A stretch of DNA of 64,000 nt from Citreicoccus inhibens (lineage in GTDB: Bacteria > Myxococcota > Myxococcia > Myxococcales > Myxococcaceae), in the NCBI RefSeq assembly GCF_019039035.1, contig NZ_JAHNZT010000004.1, forward strand, positions 310,001 to 374,000, written 5' to 3'. Under the pieces are notes generated by a model. That model ran no database searches and was not told the DNA's origin. It saw only the letters and a program-made list of their open reading frames with translations. Of this stretch, positions 38,068 through 47,064 are shown one piece after another; within the stretch, counting starts at the first letter, position 1; the number at the start of each line of letters is the position of its first letter. The position numbers and the translations under genes were made by a program.

Positions 38068-39618
38068 ATGTCCACGCCTGGCCGGCTCTCCGGTCTTCTC
38101 CTTCCTCTCTTCTCGCTGCGCTCCCAGACGGACTTCGGCATCGGCGACTTTGGCGCCCTCCCCGGCCTCTTCGGCTGGATGCGCGCCGCGCGGCAGCGGA
38201 TGTTGATGGTGTTGCCGCTGTTGCCCACGGCCCCGGGCGACTCCAGCCCCTATGCCACGCGCTCGGCGTTCGGACTCAACCCGCTGTTCATCGACCTGGC
38301 CCAGGTGCCCGAGTACCAGGCCACCGGCGGCGAGGGCGCGCTCTCCGAAGCGGAGCGCCGCCAGCTTCTGGAGGCCCGCGCCGCGCCGCGCATCCGCTAC
38401 GACCTGGTGTTCCCGCTGAAGGACGCCGCCTTCGCGCGCGCGTTCGAGCACTTCGAGGCGCACGCGTGGGCCCCGCGCACCGAGCGCGCCCGCCAGTTCC
38501 AGCAGTGGCGCGAGGCGCAGGGCGAGTGGCTGGAGGACTACGCCCTCTTCACCGCCATCAGCGAGCAGGAGTCCCGCCGCGCGTGGTGGGAGTGGCCCGA
38601 AGGCTTGCGCGCGCGCCACCCGGAGGCCCTGCGTGGCAAGGCCCAGGAGCTGGAGCGCCGCGTGCGCTACCACGCGTGGCTCCAGTGGCTGGCCGAGGCG
38701 CAGTGGAACGCGATGCGGACCCAGGCGCGCGCGCACGACGTGCTCTTGTGCGGCGACGAGCCCTTCATCATCGGGCAGGACAGCTCGGACTGCTGGGCCC
38801 ACCCGGACATCCTCCGCCGCGACGCGCGGCTGGGCGTGCCGCCGGATGACTTCTCGGCCACGGGCCAGGACTGGGGCCTGCCCTACTTCGACTTCGCGGC
38901 CATGGAGCGCGAGGACTACCGGTGGCTCAAGCAGCGCGCCGCCAAGGCCGCCAGCTACTACGACCTGCGCCGGGTGGACCACGCGGTGGGCTACTTCCGC
39001 CAGTGGATCCGCGACGGGCACACGCCCACGGGCCGCTTCACCCCACCGGACGAGGACAGCCAGCGGCGCCTGGGCGAGCGCAACTTCCGGCTCCTGTCCG
39101 AGGGCGCTGGCATCGTCGCCGAGGACCTGGGCGTCATCCCGCCCTTCGTGCGCCACATCCTCGCGAACCTCCAGCTGCCCGGCTACCGGGTGATGCGCTG
39201 GGAGCGCGACGACCAGACCTACCGCGACCCGCACCAATTCCCCGCCGTGTCGCTGGTCACCACCGGCACCCATGACACCGACACCGTGGCCGAGTGGTGG
39301 GAGGGCGCCCGCGACGACGAGCGGCACGCCGCCGCGCGCGCGTGGCCGGAGTTCCACGGCGTCCCGCTGACGCGCGAGTTCACCCCGGACATCCACCGCG
39401 CCACGCTGGCCGCCACGCTCAACGCGGGCAGCGACCTGTGCGTGTTGCCGTGGCAGGACGTGCTGGGCACGCGCGAGCGCATCAACCTGCCGGGCTCCAT
39501 GAGCGACTCGAACTGGGCGTATCGCATGGCCCAGGACGCGTCCGAGCTCTTGACGAACCCTCAGACGAAAGAGGCCGCCGAGCGGCTGGCGTGGCTCACC
39601 GCGTCCGCTCGGCGCTGA
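38068..39618 (+). CDS. malQ: 4-alpha-glucanotransferase (GH77, amylomaltase)
   Basis: 516 residues, standard GH77 size. It transfers alpha-1,4-glucan segments between maltooligosaccharides in glycogen and maltodextrin metabolism. The catalytic trio is visible: Asp of RVDHAVGY (about 303), Glu of VAEDLG (about 352) and Asp of GTHDTDT (about 402). The N-terminal LPLFSLRSQTDFGIGDFG and SSPYATRSAFGLNPLFIDL are family boxes. The ATG at 38068 starts the family similarity; upstream in-frame codons are antisense to the glycosylase gene. No other glycogen genes flank it. Confidence 0.95.
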   Translation: MSTPGRLSGLLLPLFSLRSQTDFGIGDFGALPGLFGWMRAARQRMLMVLPLLPTAPGDSSPYATRSAFGLNPLFIDLAQVPEYQATGGEGALSEAERRQLLEARAAPRIRYDLVFPLKDAAFARAFEHFEAHAWAPRTERARQFQQWREAQGEWLEDYALFTAISEQESRRAWWEWPEGLRARHPEALRGKAQELERRVRYHAWLQWLAEAQWNAMRTQARAHDVLLCGDEPFIIGQDSSDCWAHPDILRRDARLGVPPDDFSATGQDWGLPYFDFAAMEREDYRWLKQRAAKAASYYDLRRVDHAVGYFRQWIRDGHTPTGRFTPPDEDSQRRLGERNFRLLSEGAGIVAEDLGVIPPFVRHILANLQLPGYRVMRWERDDQTYRDPHQFPAVSLVTTGTHDTDTVAEWWEGARDDERHAAARAWPEFHGVPLTREFTPDIHRATLAATLNAGSDLCVLPWQDVLGTRERINLPGSMSDSNWAYRMAQDASELLTNPQTKEAAERLAWLTASARR

Positions 39619-39652
39619 GCCTCGCCCGCCAGGGCAGGCGCTCGGGAACTGC

Positions 39653-39955
39653 TCACTTGATGCACTTCACCTGGCCGGGGAAGCCGTCGAACACGGCGCA
39701 GCGCCGGCCGTCGTTGGCGCACTGGAGTCGCGCGCAGATGTCATCCCCCACGCAGATGGGGGGCGAGCGGCCGAAGTCGAAGAACAGCTCCGCGCAGAAC
39801 TTGTAGGGGTCCTCGCAGCCGAGGGAGCCACAGTAGGGCGCGTCGCGCAGGCTCTCGCCCTCCTTGAGAATCACCACCTCGTCCTCGTTGACCCCGCAGG
39901 CAGTGCCGAGCAGCGCCAGCGAGGCCGACACCAGCAGCGTGATTCGCCATGACAT
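39653..39955 (-). CDS. Small Cys-rich secreted protein/lipoprotein
   Basis: 100 residues from ATG 39955. The signal MSWRITLLVSASLALLGTAC ends in GTAC, a weak lipobox with Gly at -3. The mature part has nine Cys in about 80 residues, paired as CGSLGC, FCAEL, ICVGDDIC, LQC, RRC and KC, so a disulfide-rich extracellular domain is likely. No family recognised. Convergent with malQ (34 nt apart) and divergent from tamA. Confidence 0.7.
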   Translation of the reverse strand: MSWRITLLVSASLALLGTACGVNEDEVVILKEGESLRDAPYCGSLGCEDPYKFCAELFFDFGRSPPICVGDDICARLQCANDGRRCAVFDGFPGQVKCIK

Positions 39956-40051
39956 AGGGCCCCAATCTGGCGCACCCCGCGCCGGGTTGCACGTCCTCTG
40001 GCGCCCGAGCGAGAGACACCCGACACTGAGCAAGGTGTTTTCAGGGGCGCA

Positions 40052-42283
40052 ATGCGACAGAGTCTCGTGGCCGAAACGAAGGGAAACAGGTCAGCGCGCG
40101 GACTTCCGGCTAGAAACGGCCCCGTGGCCGCCGTCGTCCCGCTCCGCTCCCTTCGCCTCCTGTTCGCCACCACCCTCCTGGCGCTGGTGACGGCCTGCGC
40201 CACCATGTCCGAGCCCCCACCCGGCCCCAAGGTGGAAGCGCTGGACATCGAGGGCACGAAGCAGGTCTCCGAGGGGGCCCTCAAGGACCGCATCCTCACC
40301 TCGGCCACGCCCTGGTACGCGTTCTGGCCGTTCGGCAAGCCGCACTACTTCGACCCCAACGCGTGGCAGGCGGACCTGCGCCGCATCGAGCGGTACTACG
40401 CGGCCCAGGGCTTCTACCAGGCCGAGGTCGTCGCCAACGAAGTACAGGAGGTGGGCAAGGACACGGTCCGGCTGGAGGTGAGCGTCCAGGAGGGAAAGCC
40501 CACCCGCATCGCCGCCATCCACATCGACGGGCTGGAGCCCCTGTCCCAAGGGGAATCCGCGCCCACCCCGCTGCAGCGCGAGCGGCTCCTGGCGAACCTG
40601 CCCGTGCGCGAGGGCGACATCTTCCGCGAGGAGGCCTGGGGCACGACGAAGGAGGAGCTCAAGCAGCGCTTGCGCGAGCTGGGCTACGCGGAGGCGGAGG
40701 TGACGGGCGAGGTGCACGTGGACGTGGCCACGCAAGAGGCCACCGTCCACCTCCAGGCGAAGCCGGGCCTGCGCTACCGCTTCGGCAACATCTTCGTCGC
40801 CACGGACGCCAACCCCCAGGTGCCGCCCAAGCGCATCATCGAGCAGGCGCAGGGCGCGGTGCACAAGGGCGCGTACTACAGCGAATCCGCGCTGGCCGAA
40901 GCCCAGGCCCGCGTGTTCCGCATGGGCGTCTTCGGCGCGGCCAAGGTGAACCGCGGCGCGCCCGACCGGACGAACGCCACGGTGCCCATCGTGGTGGACG
41001 TGCGCGAGGCGCCGTTCCGCTCCATCCGGCTCGGCGGTGGTATCGGCGTGGATGCCGCGCGCCAGGAGGTGCGCCTGTTAGGCGAGTGGACGCACCGCAA
41101 CTTCCACGGCGGCCTGCGCCGACTGACGCTCCGGGGACGCGCCGGCTATGCGTTCATCCCCAACGTCATCGCCGCGCTCAAGAGCTCGGACAACTCCAGC
41201 GCCAAGAGCGGCACCATCTTCAACCTCACCGCCGAGTTCGAGCAGCCGCGCTTCCTCCTGCGCGACCTGCGCTTGCAGTCCTCCCTCACGGGCGAGAAGG
41301 GCGTGGAGCAGGCGTATGACTACCTGGGCGGGCGCCTCCAGGCGGGTGTCATCTGGCAGCCCCACCCCAGCTTCAGCGTCTTCCCCTCGTACAACCTCCA
41401 GGTGTACCGGCTCAACGGCAGCGTCGCGGCGGACGCGACCGTGCCGCCCATCGTCCTCGGCTGCGCCACGAGCGGCTCCAGCACCACCGCGTCCAGCAAG
41501 TGCACGCAGGCGCTGAGCTTCGTGGAGATCGCCTTCGCCTGGGACCGGCGGGACGACCCCGTGGAGCCGCGCGACGGCTACTACCTGGGGCTGAGCGTGC
41601 AGCGCGGCGGCGGGCCGTTCTTCGGCGGCTTCGACTATGTGCGCCTCTTGCCGGACCTGCGCTTCTACGAGTCGTTCGGCGAGCGGCGGCGGGTCACCGT
41701 GGCGGCCAAGCTGCGCATGGGCACGCTCAACACGCTGGGCAACAGCCAGAGCTCCATCGTCACGCGCTTCTTCTCCGGCGGCGCCAACTTCATGCGCGGC
41801 TTCAACGGCAACCGGCTGTCCCCCATGGTGGCCGTGGGCGCGCCCGACAACGGCGAGCAGCAGACCGTCCCGGTGGGCGGCAACAGCCTGTTCGAGAGTT
41901 CGGTGGAGCTGCGCTACCAGCTCTCCGAGAGCTTCGTGGTCGCGGGCTTCTATGACTCGGGGCTGGTGGGCGTGAACGGCTTCCTGCGCAAGGACTCGCC
42001 CAAGCTGTTCGGCCCCGACCACTACCACGCAGTGGGCCTGGGCATGCGCTACCTCACGGTGGTGGGCCCCATCCGCCTGGACCTCGCGCGGCGGTTGAAC
42101 ATCGGGCGGGGATTGCCCGTCGCGACCGACGGCTACACCTATCCCACCGCCGGAGGTTGCTTCGGCATCGGACGCAAGGCCGTGAAGGCGCCCCTGTCCG
42201 GACCCACGTCTCCAGACGCCACCTTCGCGGGCTCGCCCGAGGGGATGTGCGCCCTGCAGATTTCCATTGGAGAGGCGTTTTGA
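40052..42283 (+). CDS. tamA: Omp85-family outer-membrane protein (TamA-like)
   Basis: 743 residues. N-terminal signal with lipobox-like LVTAC (about 48). Periplasmic POTRA-type repeats follow (VEALDIEGTKQVSEGALKD; LRRIERYYAAQGFYQAEVV; KQRLRELGYAEAEVTGEV; the fourth around residue 230). A 16-strand type barrel carries the conserved loop motif FMRGFNGNR, the (V/M)RGF box of Omp85 proteins, and ends in a C-terminal Phe. It works with TamB in inserting outer-membrane proteins or moving phospholipids. AGGGG precedes the ATG; a GTG at 40124 would give a more normal signal peptide. Coupled to tamB. Confidence 0.88.
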   Translation: MRQSLVAETKGNRSARGLPARNGPVAAVVPLRSLRLLFATTLLALVTACATMSEPPPGPKVEALDIEGTKQVSEGALKDRILTSATPWYAFWPFGKPHYFDPNAWQADLRRIERYYAAQGFYQAEVVANEVQEVGKDTVRLEVSVQEGKPTRIAAIHIDGLEPLSQGESAPTPLQRERLLANLPVREGDIFREEAWGTTKEELKQRLRELGYAEAEVTGEVHVDVATQEATVHLQAKPGLRYRFGNIFVATDANPQVPPKRIIEQAQGAVHKGAYYSESALAEAQARVFRMGVFGAAKVNRGAPDRTNATVPIVVDVREAPFRSIRLGGGIGVDAARQEVRLLGEWTHRNFHGGLRRLTLRGRAGYAFIPNVIAALKSSDNSSAKSGTIFNLTAEFEQPRFLLRDLRLQSSLTGEKGVEQAYDYLGGRLQAGVIWQPHPSFSVFPSYNLQVYRLNGSVAADATVPPIVLGCATSGSSTTASSKCTQALSFVEIAFAWDRRDDPVEPRDGYYLGLSVQRGGGPFFGGFDYVRLLPDLRFYESFGERRRVTVAAKLRMGTLNTLGNSQSSIVTRFFSGGANFMRGFNGNRLSPMVAVGAPDNGEQQTVPVGGNSLFESSVELRYQLSESFVVAGFYDSGLVGVNGFLRKDSPKLFGPDHYHAVGLGMRYLTVVGPIRLDLARRLNIGRGLPVATDGYTYPTAGGCFGIGRKAVKAPLSGPTSPDATFAGSPEGMCALQISIGEAF

Positions 42284-45200
42284 AGCGCGCGCGCTGGCGA
42301 CGACGACTGGCATGGGGACTGGGCGGCCTGTTGGCCCTGCTCGTGCTGCTCGTGGCGGGCGCCCTGCTCTTCGCGACCAGCCGTCCAGGCGAGGCGTGGC
42401 TCCTGCGCCAGGGCTTGGGAATCGCGGGCGAGCAGCTCGCGGGGCGCCTGGAGGTGGGCAGCCTGGACGTGGGCCTGGGCCAGGTGACCCTCACGGACCT
42501 GAAGCTGTACACGCCCGAGGGCGAGCTGGTGGCGGAGGTGGCCCGCGTGCAGGCCCGCGCGAGGCTCTCCCGATTGCTCCGAAACTCCGTCGACCTCACG
42601 TCCGTGACGCTCGACACGCCTCGCCTCTACCTCGCTCAAGACGAGCGCGGGCTGAACCTCTCGCGCGCGGTGGCGCCGCGACACCCCAAGCCCGAGGAGC
42701 CGCCCTCCCCCACGCCGAGCCGCCTGCGGCTGTCGCTGAGCGCGCTCCAGCTCACCCACGCGTACGTGGACTTCCAGCAGGAGCTGCCGGACGGCGGCCA
42801 GCGGCAGGCGCGCCTGGAGGACTTCTCCGCGACGGGCTCGGGCTCGTATGCGCTGGCGAACCAGGCGTTCACCGTGACGCTCGATGCCACAGGCGCGCTC
42901 AGTCGTCCCACCGCGGGCCCCGTGAAGCTGACGGTGAAGGGCTCGGGCCAGCAGGACGCGCGCGAGGTGGATCTCCAGCTCGCCCTCGCGGGGCTGGAGC
43001 TGGACGCGGCGGCGAAGCAGTCCGGGCCCAAGACGCTCGGCCTGGAGCTGCGGCGGCTCACGGTGGCGCCTGCCCTGGCGCAGGGGCTGCTCTCCTCCTG
43101 GCCGCTCGTGGTGCCGGTGACGCTGCACGGCACGGCGGGCCTCGACGGCGACACGGTGACGGCGAAGCTCGCCGCGAGCGCGGCGAAGGCCACGGTGGAC
43201 GTGGACGGTGACTTCGACCTGGAGCGGCTGCGGTCGAGCGGGCTCACCGTGAAGGTGCGCGACGTGAACCTCGCGGAGTTGATGGACGAGGGCATCGCCA
43301 CGCACCTGTCCGCGGACCTCGTCGCGAAGGGCGGCGGCACGAGCCTGGAGTCGCTGGATGGCGACGCGGCCCTCACCGTCTCCCCGTCCGAGTACCGAGG
43401 CCAGGCGGTAGGCCCCGTGGAGGTGCGCGCGAGCGCGAAGGACGGGCGCTATCAGCTCGCGAAGCTGCGGGTGCTCGTGCCGGGCGCCTCGCTCGTGGCC
43501 AGTGGCGAAGGCACGACGAAGTCCCTGCGCGCCACGGGCACGCTCCAGGCGACGAACCTGGAGCAGCTCTCCCGCGCGCTGAATCGGCTGGTGCCGGGCG
43601 GCGTGGTGCCCCCCCTGGCCGGCGGCGGCGCGCTGGACCTGCGTCTGGACGGCCCGCCGCGCACGCCCCACCTGAAGGCGGACGGAGACTTCGCCGCGCT
43701 CACCTATGGCGACTTCGCCATGAAGGGCCTGCGCCTGCACGTGGACATCCCCAACGTGACGCGCCCCCTCACCACCGACGCCAACCTGGCCGTGGCCGAG
43801 CTGCGCACCGGAGGCCGTGCCTTCCGCGACCTGTCCGCCGTCATCGCCACGGAGAACCAGAACCTGGAGGCGCACATCAACCTGGCCGGCGACGCGCAGT
43901 TCGCGCTCGGGCTGCGCGGACAGGTGGACTCCGGCGGCGACGGGCTGGACGTGCGCACGCTGTCGCTGTCCTGGCCCGAGGCCACCTGGACGCTGCGGCA
44001 CCCCACGCACGTGCGCTTCGGCGGGGGACGCGTGGCCGTGGAGCCCCCGCTGGCGCTGGCCTCCGAGTCGCAGTCGCTCTCGGTGGGCATGACGAAGGTG
44101 GGCTCGCGCCTGGATGCGCGCGTGGAGCTGGGCGCCGTGGACCTCGCGAAGCTTCCGCGCCTCTTCGTCCCGGAGTCGCTGGGCCTGGGCGGCACCGTCA
44201 CAGGCCACGTGGCCACGCGCGGCGTGCTGTCGCGGCCCGACGCGGAAGTGGACCTCGCGTGGAAGGACGGTCGCGCGCGGGGATACGAGAACCTCGCGCT
44301 CGGGCTGAGGGGGCGCACGTCCGGAGACCGCGCCACGGGCACGCTCAGCGCGGGGCTCCCCGCGGCGCACGCCACCGCCGACTTCGACATCCCCATCCAG
44401 GGCCTCTTGCGGCGCCGGCGCGAGCCCGTGTCGCTGCGAATCAACCTGGAGGATGTCGACATCGCGGGGGCCATGGCGCTCGTCCACCGCCCCGAGCCCG
44501 AGCCCGATGCGCCGCCGACCCCGAGCCCCACCGGACACCTCGCGGGGCTGCTGGAGGTCACCGGCACCGCGAAGGATCCGCGCGTGGCGCTCACCCTGCG
44601 CGGGCGCGAGCTGCGCTACACCGGCCGCCCCGAGGAGCTCTTCGCCCGGCCGCTCTCCTTCGAGCTGCGCGCGGGCTCGGATCCAGAAGACCAGACACTG
44701 GACGCTCGCCTGGACGTGCAGGGCTTGAGCCCACAGACCTACGCGGTGCTGCGCACGCCGTTCACCCTGAATGGACTGCTCGCGCATCCGCCCACCGCCG
44801 CGCAGGCGCTGGACACGCCCGTGCAGCTGGAGGCACGGCTGGCGGATCTCTCGCTGGCGCTGCTCCAAGGCATGCCGGGCGTGGAGGCCCCCTCGGGCAC
44901 GGTGTCCGTGCAGGTGGCGGCCTCGGGCTCGCTGGTGACGCCCGTGGGCCGGGTGGATGTGCTCGCCAAGAACGCCACGCTCAACGGCGCGCCGCCGCTG
45001 GACGGCCAGCTCGCCATCGTCGCCAGCACCGAGGACGTGAAGCTGACGCTGAACGCGCAGCGCCAGCAGGAGGCGCTCGCGGAGCTGACGCTCCTGCTCA
45101 AGGCGCCGCTGGCCGCGCTGCAAGACCGGGACGTGTTCGGCCATGTGCCCTTCGAGTTGAAGGGCCACGCGGGCCCCGTGCCCTTGCACGAGCTGCATCC

Positions 45201-46890
45201 GCACCCAGCCGGTGAGGGGCGCGGCCTGCAAGGACTGCTGGCGCTGGAGATGCTCGCCCACGGCACGTTGGAAGCGCCGCAGGTGGACCTCACCGCCACC
45301 GTGCAGAAGCTGGGCGTGGGCTCGCTCGCGCTCGGACAGGCCCGCGCGCACTACACCTATGCGTCGCAGCGCTCCACGGTGGACGCGATGTTCTCCGGCG
45401 CGAGCGGCGGCACGCTCCAGCTGAACGGCGGTCTGACGCTGGACCTGTCGCTCCCGGCGCTCCAGGCCGCGTCGCTGCCCGTCGCCAGCGCGCCGCTGGA
45501 GATGAACCTGCGCGCGAACGACTTCGACCCGTCCTTCCTCTCTGGCGCCTCGCAGACCGTGCGAACCCTGGGCGGCATCCTCCAGGCGCAGGCCCGGCTG
45601 GGCGGGACCGTGGGCGCCCCCACCTTCCAAGGCACGCTGCAGTGGACGGACGGCAAGCTGGGCTTGATGGGGTTCGGCGAGTATCGCGGCATCCAGCTCG
45701 ACCTGGACGCGACGCGCGAGAACATCCAGCTCAAGCGCCTCTCGGCGCAGGCGGGCAACGGCACGCTGGACCTCTCCGCGCAGGCCAAGCGCGCCCAGGG
45801 CGACGAGTATTCGCTCGAGGGCAAGGGCACCACGAAGAACTTCCCCATCGTGGTGGATGACCAGCTGCTCGCGCTCTTGAGCATGAACATGACGATGCGC
45901 GGCACCCTGTCGGATCAGCTCGTGCACCTGACCGACCTGTCCATCCCCGAGGCCCACGTCGAGCTGCCCGAAATCAAGCGCAAGGACCTCCAGTCACTCG
46001 ACCGTCCCACCGACGTGGTGCTGGTGCGCAACGGCGTTCCGGTGGAGCGGCGCAAGCGCAAGGCCGCCACACCGCCACCCGCGCCGGGCACCGCGACAGG
46101 GACGGCGCCACCCGAGGGCGCGCCGTCGACGCCCGAGCCAGAGCCGGCGCGGCGCGCGTACTGGGTGAACGTGCACGCGCCCCGGAACATCTGGGTGAAG
46201 GGCTCGGACTTGAACCTCCAGCTCGGCCTCTCGGATGACTTCCGGCTGGAGTACACGGACGAGGCCCGCATGTTCGGCGAGGTCACCGTCATCTTCGGCC
46301 GCGTGGACGTGCTGGGCCGCCGCTTCGACGTGCAGAAGGACAGTCAGGTGCGCTTCACCGGCCCGGCCCTCGCGCCGTACATCAACGTCACGGCCGAGCA
46401 CCGCAACGACTCAGCGCAGGTCACGGTGTTCGTCACCATCCGAGGCCAGGGCAAGGACATCACCCTGAAGACGAGCAGCGAGCCGCCGCTGCCCGAGTCT
46501 GAAATCTACACCCTGCTCGCCACGGGCCGCCGCACCCTGGAGCGCAACTCCGGCGCGTCCATGACGGCGGGCGCGCAGGCGGCCTCGGTGGTGGGCTCGT
46601 ACATCGCCAACCAGGCGCGAAAGACGCTGGCCTCCAAGCTGCCGTTGGACGTGCTCTCCATCGAAGCCGGCGGCGCGGGGCTCGCGGGCACCAAGCTGGA
46701 GGTGGGCACCTACGTCACGGACAAAATCTACGTGGGCTACACCGGCCGCGTCGGCGCCAACTTGCAGCAAGGCGAGAACGCCAACGCCGTGCGCTTCGAA
46801 TACCAGTTCGGTCCCCGGTGGAGCGTGGAAGGCCAGTATGGCGATGCGCGCCACGGCGGCCTGGACCTCATCTGGACCAACGAATACTGA
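42280..46890 (+). CDS. tamB: TamB-like translocation and assembly module protein
   Basis: 1536 residues from TTG 42280, which overlaps the tamA stop (TTGA) and has GGAGAGG 5 nt upstream. The signal-anchor helix (LLALLVLLVAGALLFA, about 13-28) crosses the inner membrane. Most of the protein is a repetitive beta-strand groove (AsmA/TamB style: VTLTDLKLYTPEGELV, and many LxLxG strands). The C-terminal about 350 residues form the DUF490 domain, ending in DKIYVGYTGRVG and a VRFEYQF terminal strand. It spans the periplasm and moves lipids or assists barrel assembly with TamA. A Pro-rich disordered insert lies at about 1265-1290. Confidence 0.9.
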   Translation: MKRARWRRRLAWGLGGLLALLVLLVAGALLFATSRPGEAWLLRQGLGIAGEQLAGRLEVGSLDVGLGQVTLTDLKLYTPEGELVAEVARVQARARLSRLLRNSVDLTSVTLDTPRLYLAQDERGLNLSRAVAPRHPKPEEPPSPTPSRLRLSLSALQLTHAYVDFQQELPDGGQRQARLEDFSATGSGSYALANQAFTVTLDATGALSRPTAGPVKLTVKGSGQQDAREVDLQLALAGLELDAAAKQSGPKTLGLELRRLTVAPALAQGLLSSWPLVVPVTLHGTAGLDGDTVTAKLAASAAKATVDVDGDFDLERLRSSGLTVKVRDVNLAELMDEGIATHLSADLVAKGGGTSLESLDGDAALTVSPSEYRGQAVGPVEVRASAKDGRYQLAKLRVLVPGASLVASGEGTTKSLRATGTLQATNLEQLSRALNRLVPGGVVPPLAGGGALDLRLDGPPRTPHLKADGDFAALTYGDFAMKGLRLHVDIPNVTRPLTTDANLAVAELRTGGRAFRDLSAVIATENQNLEAHINLAGDAQFALGLRGQVDSGGDGLDVRTLSLSWPEATWTLRHPTHVRFGGGRVAVEPPLALASESQSLSVGMTKVGSRLDARVELGAVDLAKLPRLFVPESLGLGGTVTGHVATRGVLSRPDAEVDLAWKDGRARGYENLALGLRGRTSGDRATGTLSAGLPAAHATADFDIPIQGLLRRRREPVSLRINLEDVDIAGAMALVHRPEPEPDAPPTPSPTGHLAGLLEVTGTAKDPRVALTLRGRELRYTGRPEELFARPLSFELRAGSDPEDQTLDARLDVQGLSPQTYAVLRTPFTLNGLLAHPPTAAQALDTPVQLEARLADLSLALLQGMPGVEAPSGTVSVQVAASGSLVTPVGRVDVLAKNATLNGAPPLDGQLAIVASTEDVKLTLNAQRQQEALAELTLLLKAPLAALQDRDVFGHVPFELKGHAGPVPLHELHPHPAGEGRGLQGLLALEMLAHGTLEAPQVDLTATVQKLGVGSLALGQARAHYTYASQRSTVDAMFSGASGGTLQLNGGLTLDLSLPALQAASLPVASAPLEMNLRANDFDPSFLSGASQTVRTLGGILQAQARLGGTVGAPTFQGTLQWTDGKLGLMGFGEYRGIQLDLDATRENIQLKRLSAQAGNGTLDLSAQAKRAQGDEYSLEGKGTTKNFPIVVDDQLLALLSMNMTMRGTLSDQLVHLTDLSIPEAHVELPEIKRKDLQSLDRPTDVVLVRNGVPVERRKRKAATPPPAPGTATGTAPPEGAPSTPEPEPARRAYWVNVHAPRNIWVKGSDLNLQLGLSDDFRLEYTDEARMFGEVTVIFGRVDVLGRRFDVQKDSQVRFTGPALAPYINVTAEHRNDSAQVTVFVTIRGQGKDITLKTSSEPPLPESEIYTLLATGRRTLERNSGASMTAGAQAASVVGSYIANQARKTLASKLPLDVLSIEAGGAGLAGTKLEVGTYVTDKIYVGYTGRVGANLQQGENANAVRFEYQFGPRWSVEGQYGDARHGGLDLIWTNEY

Positions 46891-47064
46891 CGCACCCAGG
46901 TCAGCGCACACCCGCCCCAAAGGCAGACATCCCATCTTTCGAGAGAGTGGAAACTGACCGGGGCTCCACAGACGAAATGTCTGCTCATGAGAGGGAGCGC
47001 GGCGAACACTCGCTGCCCTTGAGTGCCATTGCCGCGTCGGCGTCACAAAGCCGGGGTAGCGTGC

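Noticed and set aside
42139-45957. Minus-strand 1272-codon frame opposite tamA/tamB
   Set aside because: Composition is Arg/Gln/His/Val-rich with no domain; the plus strand has clear TamA and TamB features.
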